Positions 39,761 to 48,833 of a DNA stretch of 64,000 bases are shown here, one piece after another. Numbering within the stretch: the stretch's first letter is position 1; each line of letters starts with the position of its first letter. Source of the DNA: Candidatus Methylomirabilis lanthanidiphila (lineage in GTDB: Bacteria; Methylomirabilota; Methylomirabilia; Methylomirabilales; Methylomirabilaceae). Below the pieces are notes generated by a model that worked only from the letters and a program-made list of their open reading frames with translations, did not search any database and was not told the origin of the DNA. The stretch is taken from NCBI GenBank assembly GCA_902196205.1, contig CABIKM010000022.1, forward strand, positions 124,001-188,000. Reading direction: 5' to 3'. The position numbers and the translations under genes are program-made.

Positions 39761-40755
39761 GGTGGCGCTCGCTTGGTCTGCTGACGCTGTTGCTGGCGCT
39801 TGTCGTCGTGGCCTACTATGCCCTGGAGCGCAAGGACGCCGTATCCGAGTCGGATGCCAACCGATTATTTTACGCCGAGGAGAAGGACGTCGAGACCATC
39901 TCCATCAGGAAGGGCGACGCGCTGATCGTACTGAAGCGTAAAGGCGACCTGTCTGCCGAACAGGCTGGCGGGTGGCAATTGACCGAGCCTGTGCAGACTG
40001 CGGCCGACAGTACAGAGGTTGCCTCGCTGCTCCATACGCTGTTGGAAACCGGGGAAGAACGACGCATCGAGGAGACGCCGAAGAGCCTGGCCGACTACGG
40101 ACTGGACCATCCTTCACTCCACCTTAGCCTGGCACTGAAGGGCGGACAGATGTTACCGGCTCTGCTGCTGGGCGATCTGAATCCGAATGGCCGGTCGGTC
40201 TATGCGAAGCGCCCAGACAAGCCGGCGGTCTTTCTGGTCACCGTCAAGGTGCGGATCCGCGCGGACAAGAAACCGGACGATTTCCGCGACAAGACCCTGC
40301 TCGCCCTGGAACCGAACCAGGTCACCCAAGTTGAGCTAATCGGCAAGGGACAGCCGATCAGCCTGATTCAAGCTGATGGAAAGGGATGGGAAATCAGCAA
40401 GCCGATCAAGTCGAAGGCAGACTCGGCGGTCGTCGGACAGTTATTGTGGAAGATCAAGGATACGCGCGTAGACGCGTTTGTCGATTCCGGTCCTGACGCC
40501 AAGCGGAGGTACGGCCTGGAGCGTCCAGACCTCATCGTAGAGCTAAAGGGCGCAGGTAGCGTCGCGCGGCTCCTGCTCAAGAAGGCCGCCGACCCTAAAG
40601 TCGGGCTCTACGCCATGACCGAGCCTGGAGCAAATGTCGTGACCCTCGATGCTGCCCTTCTCACTGATCTCGCCAAGTCGCCATCCGATTTTGTAGACCG
40701 ATCCACACCGGAGAGCCAGTCCCTTACCGGAGATATTGAGGAGAGCACTAGATAG
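39757..40755 (+). CDS. DUF4340 domain protein
   Basis: A 332-residue protein from ATG 39757. A single N-terminal transmembrane helix (SLGLLTLLLALVVVAYYAL) is followed by tandem DUF4340 repeats: ISIRKGDALIVLKR..GGWQLTEPV, and IQADGKGWEISKPIKSKAD with DTRVDAF. DUF4340 proteins are typically encoded after GldG-like genes and are probably extracytoplasmic partners of the transporter. No enzymatic motif is seen. The gene ends the operon; a terminator-like hairpin follows. Confidence 0.85.
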   Translation: MRWRSLGLLTLLLALVVVAYYALERKDAVSESDANRLFYAEEKDVETISIRKGDALIVLKRKGDLSAEQAGGWQLTEPVQTAADSTEVASLLHTLLETGEERRIEETPKSLADYGLDHPSLHLSLALKGGQMLPALLLGDLNPNGRSVYAKRPDKPAVFLVTVKVRIRADKKPDDFRDKTLLALEPNQVTQVELIGKGQPISLIQADGKGWEISKPIKSKADSAVVGQLLWKIKDTRVDAFVDSGPDAKRRYGLERPDLIVELKGAGSVARLLLKKAADPKVGLYAMTEPGANVVTLDAALLTDLAKSPSDFVDRSTPESQSLTGDIEESTR

Positions 40756-40782
40756 ATTGCGCTGTTGCACAACATCTCAACC

Positions 40783-40803
40783 CCCCCCTTTGGAGAAGGG
40801 GGG
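40783..40803. terminator. Bidirectional hairpin between convergent operons
   Basis: CCCCCCTT (40783-40790), loop TGGAG, AAGGGGGG (40796-40803), with outer CATC/GATG able to extend the stem. It lies between the DUF4340 gene and the convergent phosphatidylcholine-synthase-like gene. The T tract is weak. Confidence 0.5.
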
Positions 40804-40827
40804 ATGTAAGCTATTTAATGCTCTGAG

Positions 40828-41562
40828 TTAGGTTTGGGAAGACGTTCGTCTGCCTTCCAACCGGACGCGCCAGTGCAGCGCAAACGAAAGCGCGGTATAG
40901 TAGATCGGATATACCAGAGACCAGGCGACCAGCGAGGGTGAGGGATCGGGAAGCTGCCAGAGGAGAATCAGGAGTGCTGCGCACCACAGGATACCTAATC
41001 CGATGGTGAGAGGGCGAAGGGTTCGAGTCCGGCCGGGGTAGACATACGTGATCGGCACCAGCACCATGATAGCCGCAAAGAGGGAAAACACCGCATTAAA
41101 CCAGAGGGGACTCCCCCCCACAAAATAGTAGAAGACCAGGATGTTCCAGTACGAAGGAAACCCGGTGAAAAAGTGATCCGGCGTCTTAGCCGAGACGTGA
41201 CAGAAGCGGTAGGCGCTGGCAAGCAACGGTAACGGCAGGATCCAGAGCGAGACCGACGCCGGCAGCAGGTTGGCTTCATGGATCAAGACAATCGGGACGA
41301 CGACATAATTCAGATAATCAACGATGTCGTCCAACTTCGCCCCATCGAACTGGGGCAGGATTTCTTTGACACGAGTGAGTCGCGCCAGCGGTCCATCTAC
41401 AGCATCAAATACAACAGCCAGCACCATCCCGAAGAACGCCCCTCGATAATCACCCCTGTGTATGGCGATGAGGCACCAGACCCCGATGACCGCTCCACAA
41501 GCGGTGAACAGGTGCACCGCCCACGCCATCATCTGTGGCCACACGCGCGCTCCCATTTTCAC
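40828..41562 (-). CDS. pcs: Phosphatidylcholine synthase-like CDP-alcohol phosphatidyltransferase
   Basis: A 244-residue membrane enzyme. The CDP-alcohol phosphotransferase motif is complete: DAVDGPLARLTRV followed by FDGAKLDDIVDYLNYV, i.e. D-x2-D-G-x2-A-R...G-x3-D-x3-D. FTGFPSYWNILVFYYF is the Pcs-family segment that distinguishes it from PssA/PgsA. About eight hydrophobic helices span the length, as expected for Pcs, which joins CDP-diacylglycerol and free choline. A Met nine residues in is an alternative start. It lies at the end of the minus-strand cytochrome cluster but has no evident functional link to it. Confidence 0.8.
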   Translation of the reverse strand: MKMGARVWPQMMAWAVHLFTACGAVIGVWCLIAIHRGDYRGAFFGMVLAVVFDAVDGPLARLTRVKEILPQFDGAKLDDIVDYLNYVVVPIVLIHEANLLPASVSLWILPLPLLASAYRFCHVSAKTPDHFFTGFPSYWNILVFYYFVGGSPLWFNAVFSLFAAIMVLVPITYVYPGRTRTLRPLTIGLGILWCAALLILLWQLPDPSPSLVAWSLVYPIYYTALSFALHWRVRLEGRRTSSQT

Positions 41563-41649
41563 GCCGACCTTCCCGTCCCTCCTTCACTGCGCTACCAGTG
41601 AACGGTAGGCGCTGCCGATGGTGTCACTCCTTACAAGGCGGAAGTCGTG

Positions 41650-42264
41650 TTAGTGATCTGCTCGCGTCCCTGTCCCGGCGCTTTCCTTCTGAGAGGTACC
41701 GGGTTGGGCCAGTTCGGCGATCCATCCCTTGACCCGCTTGGCATCGTCTGAGTCGGACGGCACAAGCGCGAGAAATCGCTGGAACGCCTCAGTCGCCCCC
41801 TTCGCATCCCCCTTCTCCTTCAAGGCCTGCCCCTTATCGAACAGCGCGTGAGCGTACTGGGGGTTCAGGCTCAGCGCCCGATCATACAGCTTGATAGCCT
41901 CATCCGGGCGGTTGCTTCCCATCATGATAACACCGAGGTGTGTCAGCGCCTCAAACTGGCCGGGATCGCTTATCAGAATCTGATGATATTTGTCCCAGGC
42001 CGCGTTGAGGTCACCGGCTTCGAGCGAGGCGTGGGCCGCCTTCAAGGCCGAATCGATCTCCGAGGGCGAGAGCTTGGGGCCGGGAGCGGCTGACGTCGAT
42101 GTGGCGGCCGATTGTGGTTGCGGGACGAGCGGGACAAAGGCCGAGGCCACGTACCCGAGGAGAAAGCCTACGGCTAAGGTACTGCTCAACATGATGGCCA
42201 GACGTCCCTTGCCGCCGGACCGTGGTTCTTCTTCGACCTTTTCTGAGTTCTCTCTGGTTGTCAT
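41650..42264 (-). CDS. Membrane-anchored TPR protein
   Basis: About 204 residues from ATG 42264; Met codons 24 and 45 bases upstream are alternatives. One transmembrane helix (LAIMLSSTLAVGFLLGYVAS) follows a short charged cytoplasmic tail. After a Ser/Pro/Ala-rich linker come three TPR units: AAHASLEAGDLNAAWDKYHQILISDP, LGVIMMGSNRPDEAIKLYDRALSLNP, given here by their repeats GDLNAAW and RPDEAIKLYDRAL, and KGDAKGATEAFQRFLAL. Such anchored TPR proteins (CcmI/NrfG-like) help assemble c-type cytochromes. A role for the haem-rich proteins encoded upstream is a reasonable inference. Confidence 0.8.
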   Translation of the reverse strand: MTTRENSEKVEEEPRSGGKGRLAIMLSSTLAVGFLLGYVASAFVPLVPQPQSAATSTSAAPGPKLSPSEIDSALKAAHASLEAGDLNAAWDKYHQILISDPGQFEALTHLGVIMMGSNRPDEAIKLYDRALSLNPQYAHALFDKGQALKEKGDAKGATEAFQRFLALVPSDSDDAKRVKGWIAELAQPGTSQKESAGTGTRADH

Positions 42265-42283
42265 AGCTTCGAAAGTCTCCCGT

Positions 42284-42373
42284 GTCATTGCGAGGCGGAG
42301 CCGAAGCAATCTCGCAGTCCTTCAGGTCAACGACGGTGAGATTGCCACGCTCCCTTCGGTCGCTCGCAATGAC
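42284..42373. repeat. GTCATTGCGAG dispersed palindromic repeat, copy 1
   Basis: GTCATTGCGAG at 42284-42294 is the exact reverse complement of CTCGCAATGAC at 42363-42373, with GAAGCAATCTC and GAGATTGCC inside. A second copy lies at 63421-63502. The element is common in intergenic DNA of many bacteria. Confidence 0.75.
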
Positions 42374-42492
42374 GAAGTGGTGAGCCGCATGGACGAGCCG
42401 GCTACACATGGGGCATTGCAGTTGCGAGTTCGTCAGCAACAATCTTTGCGACAAGATCCCCCTTCCCTTCATCCGAATATTAGCACAGATAC

Positions 42493-44688
42493 TTACCGGC
42501 TTAGCAGACTCACAGCCCGCTGAGCCGACCCTTTCGCTTTGGCCAAGACCGCCTGCGCCAGATCAGGATTGTGCACACCGCCGGCCTTGACGACCAGATC
42601 GAGGTCTCCTTTTACTGCCGTAAGCAGGACGCGTACCTCAGACGCCATGGAGTGGTCCGGAGCACGACGCAGACCGGACTCCCCTTTCCTGACGAGGCGT
42701 CTGACCTCTTCCAGACCGTGATCTATCTCCCTCCGCCGCTGCGCGAACGTCTTCAAGTATGTACCGTCATGACAACCAAGACAGCGCGTAGCCACCGCCT
42801 GCCTGGAATGCTTCGTTTGCACGTCGTGACACCCTACGCAATCCGTAAACGCCGCATGGCTACTTGGGGCCGGCTCACCTGCCTGAGTCTCGATCGTGCC
42901 GGAGAAGAAGGCATGTTGAGCTCTGTGACAGGCGATGCACCGCTCGTTGTCATTGCCTGCGCGGTGATGACAGCCCAGACAGGTAGTTTTTGTTGCGGTC
43001 ACCGCCTTATGTCGCTCTGCCGAGTGGCATGCCGTACACGTGACCCCGAAATCGGTCACGTGGCGGACATGCGGAATCGTCTCGGCCCCGAAGTTTACCG
43101 TCTCCGGCGCCCGGACCCTCGCCTGATTATGACACAGTACCGCGCAGTAGCCTCCCCGGATGAGGGTCTCGTCGGCAACCTTCAGCGGCGATTGCCCGAC
43201 GGTGACCATCGACTGGTCCAGGTAACCGTCCGCGACCTTTAGCAGGTCGGCGGCAAAGAAGACGTTATGAACGCCCTTTCCGTTGATGACGAATTCGACA
43301 TTGTGCCGCGCATCGCTGGCCAACTTCCAGGCCTTTGCGAACTGCGGGTGGGTTCGAAAGGTCGTTTGCAATGTCTGCTCCACCGACAAGAGCTTCCCGC
43401 TGACCGCCGCCTGCATACCAGCCATGGTCGTCGTCCAGCGTTCCAGCATGCCCTTGTACCGCGTACCATGGCAGCCCAGACACGCGCGTTCGGATGGTCG
43501 GAAGGTCCGCCCCGCGAATGTCTCGATGGCCTTATCCTTCCCCAGCTCTATATGACAGGCGACACATTCCACCCGGACCTGAAACATGTGGCCTGGAATC
43601 ATCGGCGTTCCCTTCCCCCCCATGCCGATATACATCTCGAGGACCCCCCGGTGGGTAGCCTGATGGCAGGTCTTGCAATCGAGCTCGCGATCCCGAGCGG
43701 GAGGGTGTGCCTCCGGCGTCTTTACCGCCGGCGGCTGCAACCCGCGCTTCGGCTGGACCTGGGCGTTGTTCTCGACAGCCTCGGCGCTGGAAGGTTCGAC
43801 CAGCCATTCCAATAACCGACTGATGGATAGGCCGATGGGTGGGGGGAGTGCGTGTTTGATCTCGCTGTGGCAACGGGTGCACTCGATGTGATGACCGGCT
43901 ACGTGGAAGTCATGCATAAATGGGGTATCGGCGTACTTTTGCAGCTTCTCCGGCTGATTGTGGCAGGCGTAGCAGCGCTCTCGTGGCGCCTGGCCATCCC
44001 CCTCAACCACGTTGAGATGGCACTTCTCGCACCCAACATTCCGCTTGACCACCGACTCATGGTTGAAGGTGATGGTCCCCAGCTTGATGTCGCCCTTTGG
44101 CGCAGTATGGCAGACAGTGCAACCCCCAAGAGGATGAAATTCCCGTGCGGTTTTCATCCCCTTGAAGTGGCAGAGGTAACAGGTAGTCGTTGTCACCTCA
44201 ATGTGGGTTCCCACCACGATCTGAGAGTGACAACTTGTACAACGGAGCTGTCGCCCACGGCGTTCCTCTTTCAGGTGAGGACCGTGGTCAAAGATAATCC
44301 CCCGCTTGAAGGTCACCTTCCCCTCCAGCAGGCGGCTCGCATGACAACCCGAGCGAAGACAGCTCGCATCCTCCACCTCGGCGAACGGCTTCGAACTGTA
44401 GGTCTGCGTCGCCCACTTCGCCACCTGGGCCAGCGCCTGGTATTTGACCCAGATGGTCCCACGAAGCTCAGGAGGGTAATGGCAGTCGATACAGGTGACG
44501 TTATTGTGCTTGGAGGCCTTCCATGCCTGAACATACGGTTTCATGATGTGGCAGGAATTACACAGCATCGGGCTCGAACTGAGGCGATAGAGACCGCCGA
44601 GCGCGAGCATTCCAGCGACGATGCAGGTAGCTGCGGCAATTAGAAGAAAGTGCTTACCTCGTCGTCGAGTAGGCGGCTGCTCAGCCAT
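42493..44688 (-). CDS. NapC-headed multihaem cytochrome c, about 18 haems
   Basis: A 731-residue protein. A transmembrane helix (residues about 12-32) is followed by LCNSCHIMKPYVQAWKASKH and CIDCHYPP, the NapC/NrfH quinol-dehydrogenase pattern. I count 16 CxxCH motifs, plus CLRSGCH (C-x4-CH) and CAVLCH (C-x3-CH), so up to 18 haems. It is anchored in the inner membrane with the bulk in the periplasm. It overlaps the preceding haem/b561 gene by eight bases. It could take electrons from quinol and spread them along the periplasm. Members of this size are rare outside metal-reducing, anammox and NC10-type bacteria. Confidence 0.85.
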   Translation of the reverse strand: MAEQPPTRRRGKHFLLIAAATCIVAGMLALGGLYRLSSSPMLCNSCHIMKPYVQAWKASKHNNVTCIDCHYPPELRGTIWVKYQALAQVAKWATQTYSSKPFAEVEDASCLRSGCHASRLLEGKVTFKRGIIFDHGPHLKEERRGRQLRCTSCHSQIVVGTHIEVTTTTCYLCHFKGMKTAREFHPLGGCTVCHTAPKGDIKLGTITFNHESVVKRNVGCEKCHLNVVEGDGQAPRERCYACHNQPEKLQKYADTPFMHDFHVAGHHIECTRCHSEIKHALPPPIGLSISRLLEWLVEPSSAEAVENNAQVQPKRGLQPPAVKTPEAHPPARDRELDCKTCHQATHRGVLEMYIGMGGKGTPMIPGHMFQVRVECVACHIELGKDKAIETFAGRTFRPSERACLGCHGTRYKGMLERWTTTMAGMQAAVSGKLLSVEQTLQTTFRTHPQFAKAWKLASDARHNVEFVINGKGVHNVFFAADLLKVADGYLDQSMVTVGQSPLKVADETLIRGGYCAVLCHNQARVRAPETVNFGAETIPHVRHVTDFGVTCTACHSAERHKAVTATKTTCLGCHHRAGNDNERCIACHRAQHAFFSGTIETQAGEPAPSSHAAFTDCVGCHDVQTKHSRQAVATRCLGCHDGTYLKTFAQRRREIDHGLEEVRRLVRKGESGLRRAPDHSMASEVRVLLTAVKGDLDLVVKAGGVHNPDLAQAVLAKAKGSAQRAVSLLSR

Positions 44689-46903
44689 CTGATCCTCTAT
44701 CGGGACCGTCCCGCAGTTCTGTCATCTCGTCCGGCGACACTGGGCTTGGCGCGGATTCCGCCGCGAGCATCTCCTCCAGTTCGGCGGCGTGATCCTGAGC
44801 CATCTGTTCCCCTGTGAGCCTCCCCGTCAACCAGACCGGACTCATCGGGTAGACATCGGGCCGGAAGATAACGCTGTAGAAGTGCCAGACCAGGACGGCC
44901 AGCGTAGCCAGCCACGCCTCGTAATAATGGACGACAGTCGCCAGGTCAATCACCGCAAGCGGCCAGCGTGTCAGCACCCCGGTCTGGAACCACATGATAA
45001 ACCCGGTGCCGGCCATCACGACAGTTCCCCATACGACCGCCCAATACTCCAGCTTTTCCGCATAGGTGAACCGGTGGAAACGCGGCCGATGTGGTCGCCA
45101 GCCCAGGTTAAAGGCCACCATGTCCCACGCCTGGCTGATATCCCGCCGGCAGGGTCGCATCAGCCGGAACTGCGTCCGGCCACGCTGGGTCCAGAAAAGA
45201 TACGCCAGATGGTAGACAGCCGCCACCGTCATCATCGCGCCGGCGATCCGATGGAGCCATGCGCGGACGGCATATCCCTTTTCGATCCAGACCAGCGGCC
45301 GCACCCACCACGCATCGGGAAACTTCAGCGCAAATCCGCTGAGTACCAGGATCGTAAAGGTGACCAACAGTGTGACATGCTGAATCCGCTCATTGAGTGT
45401 GAAGCGCTCAAAGAGGCGGTGCGCGACCTCCGACGGCACGCGGAATCTGCCGGTCTCCCGCTCCTCTGCCCGCCAACGCTCCCGCAGACGCGCCAGAAAG
45501 TCAAGCGCGTTGTGCAGGCTCATCCCGCCGATGACGATCACGATCATCACCAGGTAGATCCGTCGGATCAGTGTCACCCATGGGTGTTCGCCGAACCCAG
45601 GGGCCACGTGAATCCTGGCGGCGGCCAATTGCATGCCCGCGCCTCCATGGCACTGGCCGCAGGTTTGCGAGAGGTTCATCGGGTTGACGGTCGAGCGTGG
45701 ATCGGCGGAAGGTCGGATGTTGTGAGTTCCATGGCAGCTTGCACAGTTGGCCACAACGGGAGAACCGCCCCTTACCGCAAGGCCGTGGAAGCTCTCAAAG
45801 AACGTCCCGGCGCGACCCGGCGCGAGGCCGAACTCCTCGACCACGGGCGCCGCCTCGTGACAGGCCGCGCAGGTCTTGGAGATCGTCAACGGCGCGACCC
45901 GCGATCCCGGCGCGCGGGTCCCGGTAATCCCGTGCTCTCCGTGGCAATCAGTGCATGTCGGCGCCGCCGAAATTCCGCGCGAGACGGCCCCCCCGTGGAC
46001 GCTATCCTGAAACTGCGCGGCCTCATTGGCGTGGCAACGGCTGCACGTTGCAGCGACGTTCCCTTTGAAGATACCCGAGGCAGGATCAGCGCCTCGTCGG
46101 ATCTCGTGAGCGCCATGGCAATCGGTGCAGGTGGCAGCGGCGAGATTGCCTTTCTGCAAGATGGCCTGTCCGTGGATACTCTGCTCGAAGAGCGCCACGA
46201 CCCGCGGCCTGGCGATCCGCTCTTTGGCGATGACTTTCGGATCGGCATGGCAGCGGGCACAAATTTCGTGAATCTGCGAGCGATGGGTGGACGACGCGGG
46301 ATCGCGGCGGGATCTGACGGTATGGGCTGCATGACATGTCACGCAGGTAGGCAGGCTCCGAGCCGGCTCCCCGCGGACCTCAGCGTGAATACCGACCGCC
46401 ATCTGTTTTGCCTGGCTGCCATGGCACGCCGCGCAGATGACGTCGACAGCGGCGGTTATCTTCCGAATTCGGTGACTGCCGTGGCAGGCGACGCAATTGG
46501 CGCTGGGGCCGCTGCCACCCAGCTTCGCATGAGCGCTTTCCAGAATCTGCTCATGGGACTTACGATGACATGTGTTACAACGGACCGGCTGCGGTATTTC
46601 GGTGTGAGGCCCTTCCGAGATGTCGGCATGACACGCGGCGCAGGTAAGCGTTTTATGCGGCGATTGAGCCAAGTCTGACGGCTCTACGAACAGTGAAGTG
46701 CGTCGTTCCTTCCCGGTCTCCTTCTTCAAGTCGGGATCGTTATGGCAGGTCAGGCACTCCTCTGGGACGGAAGACGGCTCCGTGAAGGCCACAACGGCAT
46801 TCGGAACGATCGTCAGGCACAGCCACGCAAGGAAAAGGGCTCCTGCCGCCTTTCCGCAGCGTACGCTCCTGGTTATCACACGCGATATGGTGTCGCTACC
46901 CAC
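44681..46903 (-). CDS. 13-haem cytochrome c fused to a cytochrome b561-type membrane domain
   Basis: 740 residues from GTG 46903. After a signal peptide, residues 45-430 contain 13 CxxCH motifs (from ECLTCH to TCGQCH) with many spaced His as distal ligands. Residues about 440-700 are a four- to five-helix b561/Ni-Fe-hydrogenase-b-type domain: RRIYLVMIVIVIGGMSLHNALDF, LNERIQHVTLLVTFTILVLSGFAL, WLHRIAGAMM and HYYEAWLATLAVLVWHFYSV, each supplying His for haem b. The protein can move electrons between membrane quinone and periplasmic haems. The C-terminal tail is acidic. Confidence 0.85.
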   Translation of the reverse strand: MGSDTISRVITRSVRCGKAAGALFLAWLCLTIVPNAVVAFTEPSSVPEECLTCHNDPDLKKETGKERRTSLFVEPSDLAQSPHKTLTCAACHADISEGPHTEIPQPVRCNTCHRKSHEQILESAHAKLGGSGPSANCVACHGSHRIRKITAAVDVICAACHGSQAKQMAVGIHAEVRGEPARSLPTCVTCHAAHTVRSRRDPASSTHRSQIHEICARCHADPKVIAKERIARPRVVALFEQSIHGQAILQKGNLAAATCTDCHGAHEIRRGADPASGIFKGNVAATCSRCHANEAAQFQDSVHGGAVSRGISAAPTCTDCHGEHGITGTRAPGSRVAPLTISKTCAACHEAAPVVEEFGLAPGRAGTFFESFHGLAVRGGSPVVANCASCHGTHNIRPSADPRSTVNPMNLSQTCGQCHGGAGMQLAAARIHVAPGFGEHPWVTLIRRIYLVMIVIVIGGMSLHNALDFLARLRERWRAEERETGRFRVPSEVAHRLFERFTLNERIQHVTLLVTFTILVLSGFALKFPDAWWVRPLVWIEKGYAVRAWLHRIAGAMMTVAAVYHLAYLFWTQRGRTQFRLMRPCRRDISQAWDMVAFNLGWRPHRPRFHRFTYAEKLEYWAVVWGTVVMAGTGFIMWFQTGVLTRWPLAVIDLATVVHYYEAWLATLAVLVWHFYSVIFRPDVYPMSPVWLTGRLTGEQMAQDHAAELEEMLAAESAPSPVSPDEMTELRDGPDRGSDG

Positions 46904-47010
46904 GTTCCCAAGCAGGATGCATGATAGTAGCGATCGGGAACAGGCAGTCTCTCAAGTCGGCTGCCCGCCCCGGCTCAGTCGCTATGTCTTGGTGCTGTAC
47001 AGGTGCGGGA

Positions 47011-47400
47011 CTACGACGATGACGGGACCTTATGGCACTTCAGGCAGCTATCCTTCTCCTTCGTCGAGAATGCGATCTTCCCGTTATGGCAGGTGCCACA
47101 CGCCTTCCCTTCATCGTAAGCCTTCATGGTCAGGTCCGGGGAGGTTCCAATCTTGGTCTTGAACGGTTTACCCTTGCCGTGGCAGTTCAGACACTTTTGA
47201 CCTTTTTCAATATGCGTCTTATGATTGAACGTCACCTTCCCGGGACTCCGATTTCCCTGCTCATCTGTAGTCTTCTGCTCGAACGCGAATGGAGGTGGGA
47301 TCTTGGGCTTTGCCTGGGCGAGACTGCGAATCGGTGTAAAGCTGACGATCAGAAGACACGCCAGAGCGAGCGTCGTGCCCCTTCGGATCATTCGTCCCAT
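47011..47400 (-). CDS. Trihaem cytochrome c7-type protein
   Basis: 129 residues from ATG 47400, behind AAGGAGGAG. A signal peptide (residues about 8-30, ending SLAQA) is followed by three CxxCH motifs: CLNCH, CGTCH and CLKCH. The VTFNHKTHIEKG segment supplies distal His residues as in c7/c3 proteins. The family acts as a small periplasmic electron shuttle. An upstream frame extension lacks a ribosome site. It lies between two large multihaem genes in the same direction. Confidence 0.85.
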   Translation of the reverse strand: MGRMIRRGTTLALACLLIVSFTPIRSLAQAKPKIPPPFAFEQKTTDEQGNRSPGKVTFNHKTHIEKGQKCLNCHGKGKPFKTKIGTSPDLTMKAYDEGKACGTCHNGKIAFSTKEKDSCLKCHKVPSSS

Positions 47401-47557
47401 ATCTCCTCCTTTTCGCGTGGAATCTTTTCGAACCGTAAGTATCGTACCAAGCTTCACGGCTACATCCTGCCGGCGTCTTCTGACACTCCACCGGCGTGTT
47501 TCACGCACGATTGAACTATAGTCACTTTGCTCAATTGTGTCAATGCCGGTAGTGCTA

Positions 47558-48820
47558 TCAATCAGGCCTTCCTCGCCGATCGACTTCTCTGATCTTCAAG
47601 AAGAGGCCGACCAGGACCGCGACAATAATCAGCATGGAGGCCGCCAGCCCCTTTCGACGAAACTGCACCTCGGCCAGGAGACCTTGGCCGCTTTCAAGAC
47701 TCTTCTGAGCCACGATCGACCCCGCGTCGGTAGCGGTCTTGATCTGTTCCATGTCGAGCGAATGAGTGGCTGCCCTGGCCTTAATCAAGGACTCTTGTGC
47801 GGTCAGCAGTTCGAACCGTGGAGAACCGATCTCCATCCCTGCGTGCTCGGCCCTGGTCAGGATCGCCGTCGCCTGATCGATCCGGCTTGAAAGACCCCCA
47901 ATCATGGTTCGCAATTCGGCGGCCTTCTTGAGCGGCGCAGAGTCGGATTCATGGCACGTCGCACACGGGGTGTCCTCACCGCCGCCCAGCATCGCATCCG
48001 ACGGTTGCGTGATATCGTGATTGCTATGACATGTCACGCACGCCGGCATCCCCAGTTCGTCGAACGCCGACTTGTGCGGACTCTTGGCAAAGAGGTCGGC
48101 CGTCACAACATGACAGTGGCTGCACACATTCGCTACCGAATCGACGCCGGGAGGAGCAGCGCCGTGACTGCCGTGGCAGCTACTGCATGTCGGCGAGGCA
48201 AGATCGGCCCGCTTGGTCAACATCTCGTAATGAACGCTCTGCTTATACTTCTCAAGCTGATCGGTGGCGATCTTGTACGGTTTCATGTACTCCGCATTGC
48301 CGTGGCATCCGCCGCAAGTCTCGGCCACATTCGTCGGATAGGTCCAGGCCATCTGATCCTTGACGGCGCGTATCGCGTGCACATCATGACAACTGGTACA
48401 GACAGCGACCTTCTGATCGCCCTCGCGCAGCTTCTTGCCATGGACACTGCTATAGTATTCCTTGACCTGATCCGTTCGAATAGACGGATTAAACGACCGC
48501 ATAAAGTTTGGATCGCTATGGCATCTCCCGCAGGACTCAGGAATCGCGTACCGCTTCGGTTTACCCAGGAATCCCTTGGCCGGGCTGTGGGCCTGCGCCT
48601 TATTGTCAAGCGCGGTCTGATCGCCGCCGTGGCAGCTATGGCATCCCAATCCTCGCGCCACGTGGTAATCGTCTTTAATCTTGAAGGCCGGACGATTGAG
48701 GCGCTCCTCTCGTAACGACTTGTGACAGTCGGTGCACGCATCCTCTGCGGCAGCGAAGGGGACACGGATCAGGACAGCCGCGGCCAGGAGAAGGCCAAAG
48801 CACATGATGCGCAGCAGCAT
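47558..48820 (-). CDS. Nine-haem cytochrome c with C-terminal membrane anchor
   Basis: About 420 residues from ATG 48820, 13 bases after the cytochrome b stop; ATG 48859 would overlap that gene. After a signal peptide there are nine CxxCH motifs (CTDCH, CHSCH, CGRCH, CTSCH, CGGCH, CSSCH, CSHCH, CVTCH, CATCH). The last 130 residues are a long helical, coiled-coil-like stretch (AAELRTMIGGLSSRIDQA, ESLIKARAATHSL) ending in a transmembrane helix and a basic tail. It likely accepts electrons from the bc-type complex encoded immediately upstream. Confidence 0.85.
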   Translation of the reverse strand: MLLRIMCFGLLLAAAVLIRVPFAAAEDACTDCHKSLREERLNRPAFKIKDDYHVARGLGCHSCHGGDQTALDNKAQAHSPAKGFLGKPKRYAIPESCGRCHSDPNFMRSFNPSIRTDQVKEYYSSVHGKKLREGDQKVAVCTSCHDVHAIRAVKDQMAWTYPTNVAETCGGCHGNAEYMKPYKIATDQLEKYKQSVHYEMLTKRADLASPTCSSCHGSHGAAPPGVDSVANVCSHCHVVTADLFAKSPHKSAFDELGMPACVTCHSNHDITQPSDAMLGGGEDTPCATCHESDSAPLKKAAELRTMIGGLSSRIDQATAILTRAEHAGMEIGSPRFELLTAQESLIKARAATHSLDMEQIKTATDAGSIVAQKSLESGQGLLAEVQFRRKGLAASMLIIVAVLVGLFLKIREVDRRGRPD

Positions 48821-48833
48821 CCTCACGGCTGCA

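Noticed and set aside
41010-41040. GGGTTCGAGTCC resembles a tRNA T-loop
   Set aside because: It lies inside the coding sequence of the phosphatidylcholine-synthase-like gene, and no acceptor or anticodon stems are present.
44789-46678. A 629-codon open frame antisense to the 13-haem/b561 gene
   Set aside because: It is a shadow of a GC-rich gene whose haem motifs and membrane helices are clear on the other strand. The antisense product shows no domain pattern.
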